DNA from: Acidobacteriota bacterium
GTDB taxonomy: Bacteria; Acidobacteriota; Terriglobia; UBA7540
Length of the DNA stretch: 12,495 bases
Direction: 5' to 3'
NCBI GenBank assembly: GCA_021827255.1
Contig: JAKAWO010000051.1
Span: 1 to 12,495 of the forward strand
In this document: positions 1 to 7,050 of the stretch, in pieces
How positions within the stretch are numbered: the first letter of the stretch is position 1
How the letters are laid out: each line of letters opens with the position of its first letter
Made by a program: the position numbers and the translations under genes
Notes under the pieces: generated by a model
Told to the model about the DNA's origin: nothing
The model's input: only the letters and a program-made list of their open reading frames with translations
Database searches by the model: none

Positions 1-1
1 G

Positions 2-3000
2 ATCTCGCCCCTTGAAGCCTATGGGCCGGCCAGCGACACGGAATCGCCGCTGCGCAGCGAAGCTGACCTCGAGATATTTGTGCGGCAATCTGCAGCGATG
101 CGCTCCACGACACCCGCTGCTTTTTTGCGCGCTTGGGCGGACGACCTGGCGGCCATGGGGCAGCTCATCGTCGCTGAATTCAAGCTGAGCGGCCTGCGAT
201 GGGTTCAACGATCGCCGCTCATTTTGGAAACGGAAATCAGATATGACTTTGTGGGCCGGCGGGCCGACGAGGGGCTCGAACAACGGGTGGGTGCTTGGAG
301 GATGCGGTGGAAGGGCGGGGCAAGCCGCGCTTGGAAAGTTGAACGTTGGGAGGCCGGCCCGCAGACTCGAAGCCGCGCGCCGCATCCGTTATTCGTTGAC
401 GTGACCCGGCAAGCGCTCGGCGGCAATCCGTCCTACGCGCTCCAGATGCTTCGCGGAACTGACTACTGGCGGTCCCGACTCGACGCGGCTTGCGGCATTG
501 ACGTGTACGGGAACAATGGCATCGCGGTGGGCGACTTCGACGGTGATGGGAACGACGATTTGTACGTCTGCGAGCCGGCCGGGCTGCCGAACCGGCTCTA
601 CCGCAACCGCGGCGACGGGAGTTTTGAAGACGTCACCGGCGAGGCCGGCGTCGCTGTGCTCGACAACACCGCCTGCGCGCTTTTTGCCGATTTTCTCAAC
701 CGCGGGCGCCAGGATTTGCTCGTGGTTCGCGCGGGAGGTCCGCTGCTTTTCTTGAATCAAGGCAACGGCAAATTTGAACTTCAGCCCCAAGCCTTCCGGT
801 TCACCCGAGCGCCGCAAGGAACTTTCACCGGCGCCGCGGCGGCGGATTATGACAGAGACGGGCGCCTGGATATTTATTTCTGCGTTTACAATTATTATAT
901 CGGCTTGACCCAATACAACTATCCGATTCCGTACTACGACGCCCAAAACGGACCTCCCAATTTCCTGTTCCACAACGAGGGCAACGCGACCTTCACTGAC
1001 CGGACAGCGCAAACCGGGCTCTGCCAGAACAACAACCGCTACAGCTTCGCCTGCGCATGGGCCGATTACGACAGCGACGGCTGGCCCGACCTCTACGTGG
1101 CCAATGATTTCGGCCGCAAGAACCTCTACCACAACCACGGCGACGGAACCTTCACGGATGTCGCCGCCAGCGCGGGAGTGGAGGATTATGGCGCGGGCAT
1201 GAGCGTCTGCTGGCTGGATTACGATAACGATGGCCGGACGGATCTCTACGTGAGCGATATGTGGACGGCAGCCGGGCTTCGCGTCACCGAGCAGAGTGCT
1301 TTCCAGCCCGAGGCCACGCCACAGACTCGCGCTTTCCTGCGCCAACACGCCTCGGGTAATTCGCTATTCCACAACGGCGGCCAGGGCAAATTCACCGACG
1401 CGACGGCTCTGGCGGGGGTCGCAATGGGCCGCTGGGCGTGGTGCTCTGACGCATGGGATTTTGATAACGATGGCTTCCCTGACCTTTATATCGCCAATGG
1501 ATTCATCTCGGGGCCGAGTCGGCGGGAACTTTCCAGCTTTTTCTGGCGGCAGGTGGTTGCTCAGTCTCCGCTCGAAGCGAAGCCCTCGCCCCGCTATCAG
1601 CAGGGATGGAACGCCATCAATGAGCTGATCCGGTCAGATGACACATGGGCCGGGTATCAGCGGAATGTGTTTTACGCCAATGATCGCCACGGCGGCTTCG
1701 CCGACATTTCCGGGGTCGCCGGGCTGGATTTTGTGCAGGATTCCCGCTCCTTCGCCCTGGCTGACTTCGATCATGATGGCCGGATCGAGGTTGTGCTGAA
1801 GAATCGTAATGCGCCCCGCCTTAGAATCTTGCGCAACGCGATGAAATCTCCTGGCGACAGCATCGCCATCTCACTTCGAGGCCTGCACAGCAACCGAGAT
1901 GCGATCGGAGCGACGGTTACGATTGAAACAGAACATGGCCGCCAAGCGAAGACGCTCCAAGCCGGTTCCGGATTTTTGACACAGCACTCGAAAGAGGTTT
2001 GTTTCGGCTTGGGGAAAACCCCGAAGACCATCCGAGCGACCGTGCGATGGCCCGACGGCCGGGTCCAGAAATTTGAGAATCTGCCGGCCAACTCGCGCAT
2101 CGCGATGGAAGAAGGCCAGGAGACTTTTCGGGCCGTTCCTTTTCGACCAGCGCCCGCCGAGCCTGGCGCCAAGACGGAGAGCGTGCGAGCGGAGGACACA
2201 TCCAATCATAATCAGACCTGGCTGATCGAGCCTCTGCTTGCCCCCGATTTTGCCCTGCCGGACCTTCACGGCCAGGTTCAAACACTCGAAAGCTTCCACG
2301 GCCACCCCGTGCTACTGACGTTTTGGTCCGTTCAGTGTCCGCTCTCCCGCGAGCAATTGTGGCGCTTTCAAGGTTCGTTAGCACGATTCTTGAAAGAGCG
2401 GCTGGCGCTTTTGGCGATGGCGGCGCCAGAGGGATCGGACTTGGCAAGAATTCGCGCCTTCGCCCGCGCCCAGAAACTCACATTTCCAATCCTGGTTGGG
2501 GACCCAGATGTCATCGCCGTTTACGACCTCATCTACCGTTACTTGTTCGACCGCCACCGAGACCTGCTCACGCCAACCTCGTTGCTGCTGGATGAAAGCG
2601 GCTGGATCATCAAATTATACCGAGGGCTGGCTGATCCGGCGGAGGTCATTGGCGACTGGCGGTCAGCGCCCCAAACAGCCGCAGAGCGTGTGCGGCGCGC
2701 CTTGCCGTTTCCCGGCTCGTACTACGGAGGGCCCCTCGAACGCAACCAATTCACCTACGGAGTCGCCTTCTTTGAGCGCGGCTATGCGGAGCAGGCCATC
2801 GCTTCCTTTAAGCAGGCGATCGCCGCAAACCCCAAGAACGCTGATGCCTATTACAACCTTGGAACGCTTTATTTGAGAAAGCAGATGCTGGCCAAGGCGC
2901 GTCAGACGCTGGAAACGGCAGTGAAGCTGAAGCCGCAGTATCCCAACGCCTGGAACAACCTCGGAATGATCGCCGCCGAAGAGGGGCGCTATGACGACGC

Positions 3001-3499
3001 CATCAAAAATTTCCGTCGTGCGATTCAGCAGGACCCCGGCGACGCCGTCGCGCTCCAGAACCTGGGCAGCCTTCTGCGGCGGCTCGGAAGGCCGGACGAA
3101 GCCGCGGCCGCGTTGAGACAAGCCGTGCAAGTGGCTCCGAATGATCCCGAAGCCAACTACACGCTGGGAATGTTCTACGCGGAGCGAAATCACTCATCGC
3201 GGGCGAAGCGATATCTCGAAAGGGCGATTGAACTCCGGCCCGACTTTCCGAAAGCGCTCAATAACCTCGGCGTGGTGCTGCTGCGTTCCGGACGTCCTTC
3301 TGAAGCCGAGCAAACTTTCGAGCAATGCATCCGCGCGGCTCCCGACTTTGACCAAGCATTCCTGAACTTAGCGCAGCTCTATTCAGTTCTCGGCCAGCGA
3401 AACGATGCGCGCAAAGTTCTCGAGGATTTTCTGGAGCATCACCCCTCCAACGCCCTGGTCAAGGCGGCGCTCGAAAAGCTTTCTAAGCCAGCGCGGTAA
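2..3499 (+). CDS. CRTAC1-type FG-GAP/VCBS + ASPIC/UnbV + redoxin-like + TPR fusion protein (5' partial)
   Basis: Probably an extracytoplasmic, calcium-binding scaffold protein; no reaction can be assigned. The frame is open to the left edge. The first usable start inside the window is GTG at 80, which has no convincing ribosome-binding site, and codons 2-79 read as plausible protein, so the real start is probably upstream. Numbering from that GTG: residues ~120-600 carry FG-GAP/VCBS repeats with Asp-rich loops of DxDxDG type at about 152 (DFDGDG), 256 (DYDRDG), 329 (DYDSDG), 380 (DYDNDG), 460 (DFDNDG) and 562 (DFDHDG). Residues 604-680 are an ASPIC/UnbV domain (SNRDAIGA, then QAGSGFLTQHSKE). 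Residues ~719-855 are thioredoxin/redoxin-like, with PDFALPD, FWSVQCPLS (Cys753, Ser756) and a cis-Pro-like TPTS (Pro832). Residues 888-1139 form seven TPRs. The CxxC is reduced to CxxS, so disulfide reductase activity is doubtful. It converges with the minus-strand operon 87 bp away. Domain calls are firm; function is inference. Confidence 0.88.
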   Translation: MSPLEAYGPASDTESPLRSEADLEIFVRQSAAMRSTTPAAFLRAWADDLAAMGQLIVAEFKLSGLRWVQRSPLILETEIRYDFVGRRADEGLEQRVGAWRMRWKGGASRAWKVERWEAGPQTRSRAPHPLFVDVTRQALGGNPSYALQMLRGTDYWRSRLDAACGIDVYGNNGIAVGDFDGDGNDDLYVCEPAGLPNRLYRNRGDGSFEDVTGEAGVAVLDNTACALFADFLNRGRQDLLVVRAGGPLLFLNQGNGKFELQPQAFRFTRAPQGTFTGAAAADYDRDGRLDIYFCVYNYYIGLTQYNYPIPYYDAQNGPPNFLFHNEGNATFTDRTAQTGLCQNNNRYSFACAWADYDSDGWPDLYVANDFGRKNLYHNHGDGTFTDVAASAGVEDYGAGMSVCWLDYDNDGRTDLYVSDMWTAAGLRVTEQSAFQPEATPQTRAFLRQHASGNSLFHNGGQGKFTDATALAGVAMGRWAWCSDAWDFDNDGFPDLYIANGFISGPSRRELSSFFWRQVVAQSPLEAKPSPRYQQGWNAINELIRSDDTWAGYQRNVFYANDRHGGFADISGVAGLDFVQDSRSFALADFDHDGRIEVVLKNRNAPRLRILRNAMKSPGDSIAISLRGLHSNRDAIGATVTIETEHGRQAKTLQAGSGFLTQHSKEVCFGLGKTPKTIRATVRWPDGRVQKFENLPANSRIAMEEGQETFRAVPFRPAPAEPGAKTESVRAEDTSNHNQTWLIEPLLAPDFALPDLHGQVQTLESFHGHPVLLTFWSVQCPLSREQLWRFQGSLARFLKERLALLAMAAPEGSDLARIRAFARAQKLTFPILVGDPDVIAVYDLIYRYLFDRHRDLLTPTSLLLDESGWIIKLYRGLADPAEVIGDWRSAPQTAAERVRRALPFPGSYYGGPLERNQFTYGVAFFERGYAEQAIASFKQAIAANPKNADAYYNLGTLYLRKQMLAKARQTLETAVKLKPQYPNAWNNLGMIAAEEGRYDDAIKNFRRAIQQDPGDAVALQNLGSLLRRLGRPDEAAAALRQAVQVAPNDPEANYTLGMFYAERNHSSRAKRYLERAIELRPDFPKALNNLGVVLLRSGRPSEAEQTFEQCIRAAPDFDQAFLNLAQLYSVLGQRNDARKVLEDFLEHHPSNALVKAALEKLSKPAR

Positions 3500-3504
3500 C
3501 TGGC

Positions 3505-3549
3505 AAATAAATGAAACCGGCTTCCGAGCGATGAGGGTGTGGAAGCCGG
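3505..3549 (-). terminator. Probable intrinsic terminator of the minus-strand operon
   Basis: A perfect 9-bp inverted repeat (CCGGCTTCC at 3517-3525, GGAAGCCGG at 3541-3549) has a 15-nt loop. Read on the minus strand, the stem is followed directly by TTTCATTTATTT (3516 down to 3505), the T-rich tail expected of a Rho-independent terminator. Read on the plus strand, the stem is followed by GC-rich sequence without a T-run, so it suits the gene ending at 3587 better than the plus-strand gene ending at 3499. The long loop makes it weaker than a textbook case. Confidence 0.6.
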
Positions 3550-3568
3550 CAACCAATGGCGGTTGCCG
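3547..3568. repeat. Second perfect inverted repeat overlapping the terminator stem
   Basis: CGGCAACC (3547-3554) and GGTTGCCG (3561-3568) form an 8-bp stem with a 6-nt loop. Three bases (3547-3549) are shared with the neighbouring terminator stem, so the two full hairpins cannot both form. It may extend the terminator as a double hairpin, or slow or modulate folding; the latter is only inference. Confidence 0.5.
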
Positions 3569-3586
3569 CGACGGCGCGGGCTTGCG

Positions 3587-5014
3587 TCAGGACAAAAGCG
3601 CGGAAATCGGCCGGCCGGAGAGGATCCCGGTCTTTAGACCCAGCCACGCGGCCATGGTCGCGTTAACGTCGGAAAGGGTGGCGCGGCTCGACAGAGAAAG
3701 ATTTGCGGCCTTCGTGGAAGGCGCCAGAGCGAACATCTGGTCAACCCCTTCTGCGAGCAGCAAATAGAGCGTTTTCCCGCGGTAGGGGAGTTCATTGCTG
3801 GATTTGAGCCAAATGTAGTAGGTCTCTAGCTCGACATCCACAAAGGAGCCCAAAGGGTCCTGGAGGAGGGGAATTTTGTCCGTCGGGCGCGGCTGCGAGA
3901 ACAGGAGCAGGCTGCTGAAAGGCTTCAGCTTGTCGCGAACACCGAAACGCGCCACCAGCAGCCGCGGCTGGGCGCGATGCAGAACCTGGACGCTGCTCCA
4001 CTCAACGAACGAATTGTTAATAATAAGAGTCCCGTTGCCCCCCAGGACCAGGATATCCCGGACAAAATCCAGCACCGTTCGGTCATGGTAGAGCGAAAGG
4101 CCTTCCTGCGGCCGTGCCTCGAGGGTTTCAAGCCAGCGGGCCAGTTGCACGGGGCCGTGCGCCCCTCCGCTCGAAACCCTGGAATAGATGGCGTTCGATA
4201 GTCTTCGCCGGTAGGGCCTGAGCCGGTGATAGCTCAGCCCGGTGGCACAGGGACCCAGGCGAGCCAGGTCGTCGTTCGTCTCGCACAACCCATGCAGTTC
4301 GTCACCCGCCTCAATGAGCCATTTGTCCAACGGCGAAATGTTTTCGCGATCAAGTTGTCTGAACAGCGTGGGGGCCGGCTTGACGGCTTGAGTTGCGGGC
4401 TGGCCACTAAGAAGCTCGGACAAAAAGGGAGCCGTTGTCTGAGCCGAGCCGAGCGCCAAAGGCACGCGAATGCCGTTTCCCTGAAAACGCTCCCATAGGG
4501 TCTCACGCTCGATCGCGATTCCCTGGCTGTAAATCAGAACCACAAGGCGCGGCGGCAGCTCGGACGAATACAACCGGGCTTCGACCAGCGGCTCAAGCTT
4601 CTGGAAGATGGCTTCAATCAGCCGTCTCCATTCAAAATTCGACTCTTGGCGCTGGAGATACTCAAGTTGCTCCTGCTGAAGCATCGCCGGATCCTTGGCG
4701 TCGAGCCGGCCGCAGCCTGTTTTTTGCTCGAAAGCCGCCAGAGCGCCAAACATCTGTTTGAATTGAGAATCCCTGAGCGCGGAAAGTTGGTCCAGCAAGG
4801 CTCGGAAATATCTCTTTTCGGCGGGAAACAACGACGCCCACTTTTCAATTCGGAGGAGTGTATTGACCAGAAAAGTTCGCGGTAACTGCGCGAGGACCGG
4901 CTCGTGCCGCTCGACCAATTCTTTCGCTTCGGGATCAAGCCCTGCGTAGAGGTCCATTGCCTGCATCCCGCTCTTCAAATGCCGAGTGTTTTCCGGTCTG
5001 GGATCACCCGGCAT
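3587..5014 (-). CDS. Unrecognised protein, last gene of the TPR/Mo-oxidoreductase/phosphatase-like operon
   Basis: I do not recognise this 475-residue protein. It has no signal peptide or clear membrane segment. The first half (~20-180) is charged and Leu/Glu-rich and looks helical. The second half is mixed alpha/beta with hydrophobic strands such as GTLIINN and LYLLLAEG. The last ~30 residues (SDVNATMAAWLGLK, then GRPISALLS) resemble the C-terminus of the neighbouring alkaline-phosphatase-superfamily protein (VDIAPTAAEILGFK, then GKPLVEL), with about 10 identities in 27 aligned positions by eye. It could therefore be a degenerate member of that superfamily that lost its catalytic residues. 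The ATG at 5014 has no good Shine-Dalgarno. An ATG at 4966 (MQAMDLY) has GAAGAG four bases upstream and may be the true start. It begins 30 bp after the previous stop and is followed by a terminator-like hairpin, so it is probably co-transcribed as the final cistron. It is certain as a coding gene; its function is unknown. Confidence 0.85.
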   Translation of the reverse strand: MPGDPRPENTRHLKSGMQAMDLYAGLDPEAKELVERHEPVLAQLPRTFLVNTLLRIEKWASLFPAEKRYFRALLDQLSALRDSQFKQMFGALAAFEQKTGCGRLDAKDPAMLQQEQLEYLQRQESNFEWRRLIEAIFQKLEPLVEARLYSSELPPRLVVLIYSQGIAIERETLWERFQGNGIRVPLALGSAQTTAPFLSELLSGQPATQAVKPAPTLFRQLDRENISPLDKWLIEAGDELHGLCETNDDLARLGPCATGLSYHRLRPYRRRLSNAIYSRVSSGGAHGPVQLARWLETLEARPQEGLSLYHDRTVLDFVRDILVLGGNGTLIINNSFVEWSSVQVLHRAQPRLLVARFGVRDKLKPFSSLLLFSQPRPTDKIPLLQDPLGSFVDVELETYYIWLKSSNELPYRGKTLYLLLAEGVDQMFALAPSTKAANLSLSSRATLSDVNATMAAWLGLKTGILSGRPISALLS

Positions 5015-5044
5015 CCCGCCGCAACCCGTGTTACAGAAGCCCCG

Positions 5045-6238
5045 TTACACTGCCAGTTCCACCAGCGGCTTGCCCTCCAGTCCCGGCGCTTTGAAGCCAA
5101 GGATTTCTGCTGCCGTGGGTGCGATGTCCACGTGCCGGATAGGCCGCTCCGAACCGGCGCGACGCGGCACCCCTTCACCGAGCGCCAGCAACCAGACGTG
5201 TCGGCAGGATGGGTCACCGCTCCGATGGTTGCAGAATCCGTTTCCGTCGGCGTCGCCGTCCCGGCCCAGCTCGGGAATCACAAACATGGTGGTTCGGCCT
5301 CGATAGTCCGGCGAGGATTGGACATATTGCCACAGCTCCCAGACCAGGCGGTCGGTCCGCATAATGGCCTGGAGATGAAGCGAGTAGGAGCCAAAGTGAG
5401 CGATGTCCATGTCCCAGAAATTCACCAGCATCAACGAGGGTGAAAACCGCCGCATAATTTCCTTGGTCATGAAAAAGGTGAGCGTGTCGCCGCTCGAAGG
5501 CACGCGCGGGTCGTTGAAATAATCGAGCAGGGCCTTCTCCAGGCTGTATTTGAGTTCGCGGCTGATTTGGTGGCCGGACTCATAGACCTGCCAGCCAAAG
5601 CCTTCATAGCCCTCATCGAGGGCAGAGAGCATCTGTTTGGCGAAAGCCTCCCGGTTTTCTACGCCCGGACCTTTGTCCGTGCTGACCGCGCGCTGGATGG
5701 CGTCCAAGAGAAGCTGTTTGGGCAAAATGACGTTGGCCGCGTACCGGTCTCCGAAACCGCGAACCTGGCTCGACCCGATCAAGCCGAAACTCTTGTTGGT
5801 GGCGATGACCCACGCCTCTTCGGCGGGGAGTTTGCGCTCCTTGCGGAAATACTCAAACAGCGTCGGGCTTTGGGGCGGCTGGCTGCCCCACGGGTCCACC
5901 GGCTGCCAGTTGCCTGTGGCCAGGGCGGCGCTCGAGTTGTAGTGATCCGTGATGCCGTCGTTGATGGCGGTCGGATAGAGCAAGCCCTGCGGGATGAGGT
6001 CCTGGGTCAGGTGCGGGATATTCCGCCAGCCTTCCGGCGCCAACGTGTCTTGATAGCGCGCGCCACCGCCGAAAGTCACGATGATGACACGGTGGCTCGG
6101 CTTTGAATACGTCCCGATTTTTTTCGCGAAAGCCCGGCGAGGAAGGAAGTGCTCGGCGAGGAAGGCGGCGATCACGCGCAGCACGTCGCGCCGCTGCGTC
6201 TTCCATTCTCGCCAACTCCTCTCGGACTTGTTCGCCAT
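5045..6238 (-). CDS. Alkaline phosphatase/sulfatase-superfamily protein, Tat-like N-terminus
   Basis: A 397-residue protein with the overall pattern of the alkaline phosphatase superfamily (sulfatases, phosphodiesterases, phosphopentomutase), which hydrolyse phosphate or sulfate esters using two metals. Visible elements: a first strand VIIVTFGGGAR (51-61), a nucleophile-region candidate DGITDHYNSSAALATG (94-109), a metal-type motif FWDMDIAHFG (Asp276, Asp278, His281), PELGRD (323-327) with NH at 337-338, and RHVDIAPT at 368-375 followed by a typical C-terminal GKPL. The usual Asp of the first strand is replaced by a Gly-rich stretch and the DHG-type motif reads ELGRD, so catalysis is uncertain. 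The N-terminus has Arg16-Arg17 (QRRDVLR), a moderately hydrophobic segment and AFA (36-38), resembling a weak Tat signal. The ATG lies 9 bp after the preceding stop, with a GAGG Shine-Dalgarno overlapping that stop, which implies coupled translation. Its substrate is unknown. Confidence 0.8.
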   Translation of the reverse strand: MANKSERSWREWKTQRRDVLRVIAAFLAEHFLPRRAFAKKIGTYSKPSHRVIIVTFGGGARYQDTLAPEGWRNIPHLTQDLIPQGLLYPTAINDGITDHYNSSAALATGNWQPVDPWGSQPPQSPTLFEYFRKERKLPAEEAWVIATNKSFGLIGSSQVRGFGDRYAANVILPKQLLLDAIQRAVSTDKGPGVENREAFAKQMLSALDEGYEGFGWQVYESGHQISRELKYSLEKALLDYFNDPRVPSSGDTLTFFMTKEIMRRFSPSLMLVNFWDMDIAHFGSYSLHLQAIMRTDRLVWELWQYVQSSPDYRGRTTMFVIPELGRDGDADGNGFCNHRSGDPSCRHVWLLALGEGVPRRAGSERPIRHVDIAPTAAEILGFKAPGLEGKPLVELAV

Positions 6239-6245
6239 CGGCTGG

Positions 6246-6250
6246 CCTCA
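6246..6250 (-). promoter_or_regulatory. Shine-Dalgarno overlapping the upstream stop codon
   Basis: On the minus strand TGAGG contains both the TGA stop of the molybdopterin oxidoreductase (6250-6248) and a GAGG ribosome-binding core seven bases before the ATG at 6238. Overlap of this kind usually couples translation of the two cistrons. It also supports 6238 as the correct start. Confidence 0.65.
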
Positions 6251-7000
6251 GTAATCGGTAATTTCGCCGCCTTTAATTTTCTTGGTCACGTTCGGAATAT
6301 CGAAGGGGTGATCGTAGCCGGGTTGAATCCTGCCGCTCTCGGTGTAATAGGGCCACGTGTCGGCTACCACGCCTTTGCCTCCGTGGTTCAACATCGTAAT
6401 CTTGGTGATGAGCTTGCTGGATTTGTAGCCGTATTCGAATGGAATGACCAACCGAAGCGGCGCGCCATGCTCGGGCGTCAATGGATGGCTATACATTCCC
6501 AGGGCAAAAAGGGTGTGAGGATAGAGCAAGGCTTCGAGGCTGTGATAATCGTAGTAATGGTCGGCGCAATCCACCCGCATCCACGTGGCGCCAGGCTTTG
6601 GCCTGATGATCTTGAGGAGCTCTTTCGCTCGGAAACCCTGCCAGGCGATCCGGGCCGACCAGCACTGCACGCACTTCAGGCGGCTGCTCTGGGCGATCTG
6701 CGGCAAGGCTTGAAGGTCCGCGAGCTTTAGCCGGAGCGGCTTCTCCACCATCCCGCCCACTTCGAGCTCCCACCTCGCCAGGTCAGGAGCCGGGATGGGA
6801 TTGAATTCCATCACTTTCAGCTTGAAGCGATCCGGCTTGTCGGATGGGATGATCCAGTGACTGTTGGGCGCCCCTGTCGTGGGAAGCGCCGCCGGCAGAG
6901 GTGGGCAGAGAGGACGAGGCGCGGCGAGCGCCGGTCCACTTCCCGCGAGCGCGGCGGCGCCTGACTTGACAAGACGATCAAAGAATTTCCTTCGATTCAT
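6248..7000 (-). CDS. Tat-exported molybdopterin-dependent oxidoreductase, sulfite oxidase/MsrP (YedY)-like
   Basis: A 250-residue protein of the sulfite-oxidase-type molybdopterin fold. Family members bind Mo-molybdopterin and act in the periplasm; E. coli MsrP reduces oxidised methionine in proteins. The N-terminus, MNRRKFFDRL followed by an Ala/Gly-rich hydrophobic stretch ending near ALA (~26), is a classical twin-arginine signal. The core shows WELEVGG (~75-81) and KCVQCWSARIAWQGF, where Cys110 occupies the Mo-ligand position seen as CVEGW or CVEAW in relatives. It also shows WMRVDCADHYY and APLRLVIPFEYGYKS, the cofactor-binding segment that typically ends the domain. It is shorter than E. 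coli MsrP, and no MsrQ-type heme membrane partner is present in the window, so its electron donor and substrate are unknown. A GGGAGG Shine-Dalgarno lies 5 bp before the ATG. It follows the TPR gene by 50 bp and is probably in the same operon. Confidence 0.9.
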   Translation of the reverse strand: MNRRKFFDRLVKSGAAALAGSGPALAAPRPLCPPLPAALPTTGAPNSHWIIPSDKPDRFKLKVMEFNPIPAPDLARWELEVGGMVEKPLRLKLADLQALPQIAQSSRLKCVQCWSARIAWQGFRAKELLKIIRPKPGATWMRVDCADHYYDYHSLEALLYPHTLFALGMYSHPLTPEHGAPLRLVIPFEYGYKSSKLITKITMLNHGGKGVVADTWPYYTESGRIQPGYDHPFDIPNVTKKIKGGEITDY

Positions 7001-7005
7001 CCCGG

Positions 7006-7011
7006 CCTCCC
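7006..7011 (-). promoter_or_regulatory. Strong Shine-Dalgarno for the MsrP-like gene
   Basis: GGGAGG on the minus strand lies five bases upstream of the ATG at 7000. It fixes this start, which also exposes the twin-arginine motif at residues 3-4. Confidence 0.65.
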
Positions 7012-7050
7012 GGAGTTGGCTGTCGTCTCACGCCCCCAGCCGGGCAATCT

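Noticed and set aside
389..1348. Long antisense open frame (319 codons) within the left multidomain gene
   Set aside because: It lies entirely opposite the FG-GAP repeats. Its Val/Ala/Ile/Glu-rich repetitive translation mirrors the repeated Asp-rich loop codons, and no domain is recognisable.
1771..2447. Overlapping antisense frames opposite the ASPIC/UnbV and redoxin region
   Set aside because: Several mutually overlapping Arg/Pro/Ser-rich translations with no family features; shadows of the real gene in GC-rich DNA.
2741..3499. Tandem DNA repeat suspected from regular codon patterns
   Set aside because: The periodicity is at protein level (34-residue TPR units). The DNA of successive units is too diverged to be a direct repeat.
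3405..3767. Plus-strand 120-codon frame across the convergent junction
   Set aside because: It overlaps the ends of two well-supported genes and the terminator hairpin, and its translation is Arg/Ser-rich without motifs.
5567..6106. Plus-strand 179-codon frame inside the phosphatase-like gene
   Set aside because: It is antisense to a gene with clear superfamily motifs, and its translation has no recognisable domain or ribosome-binding site.
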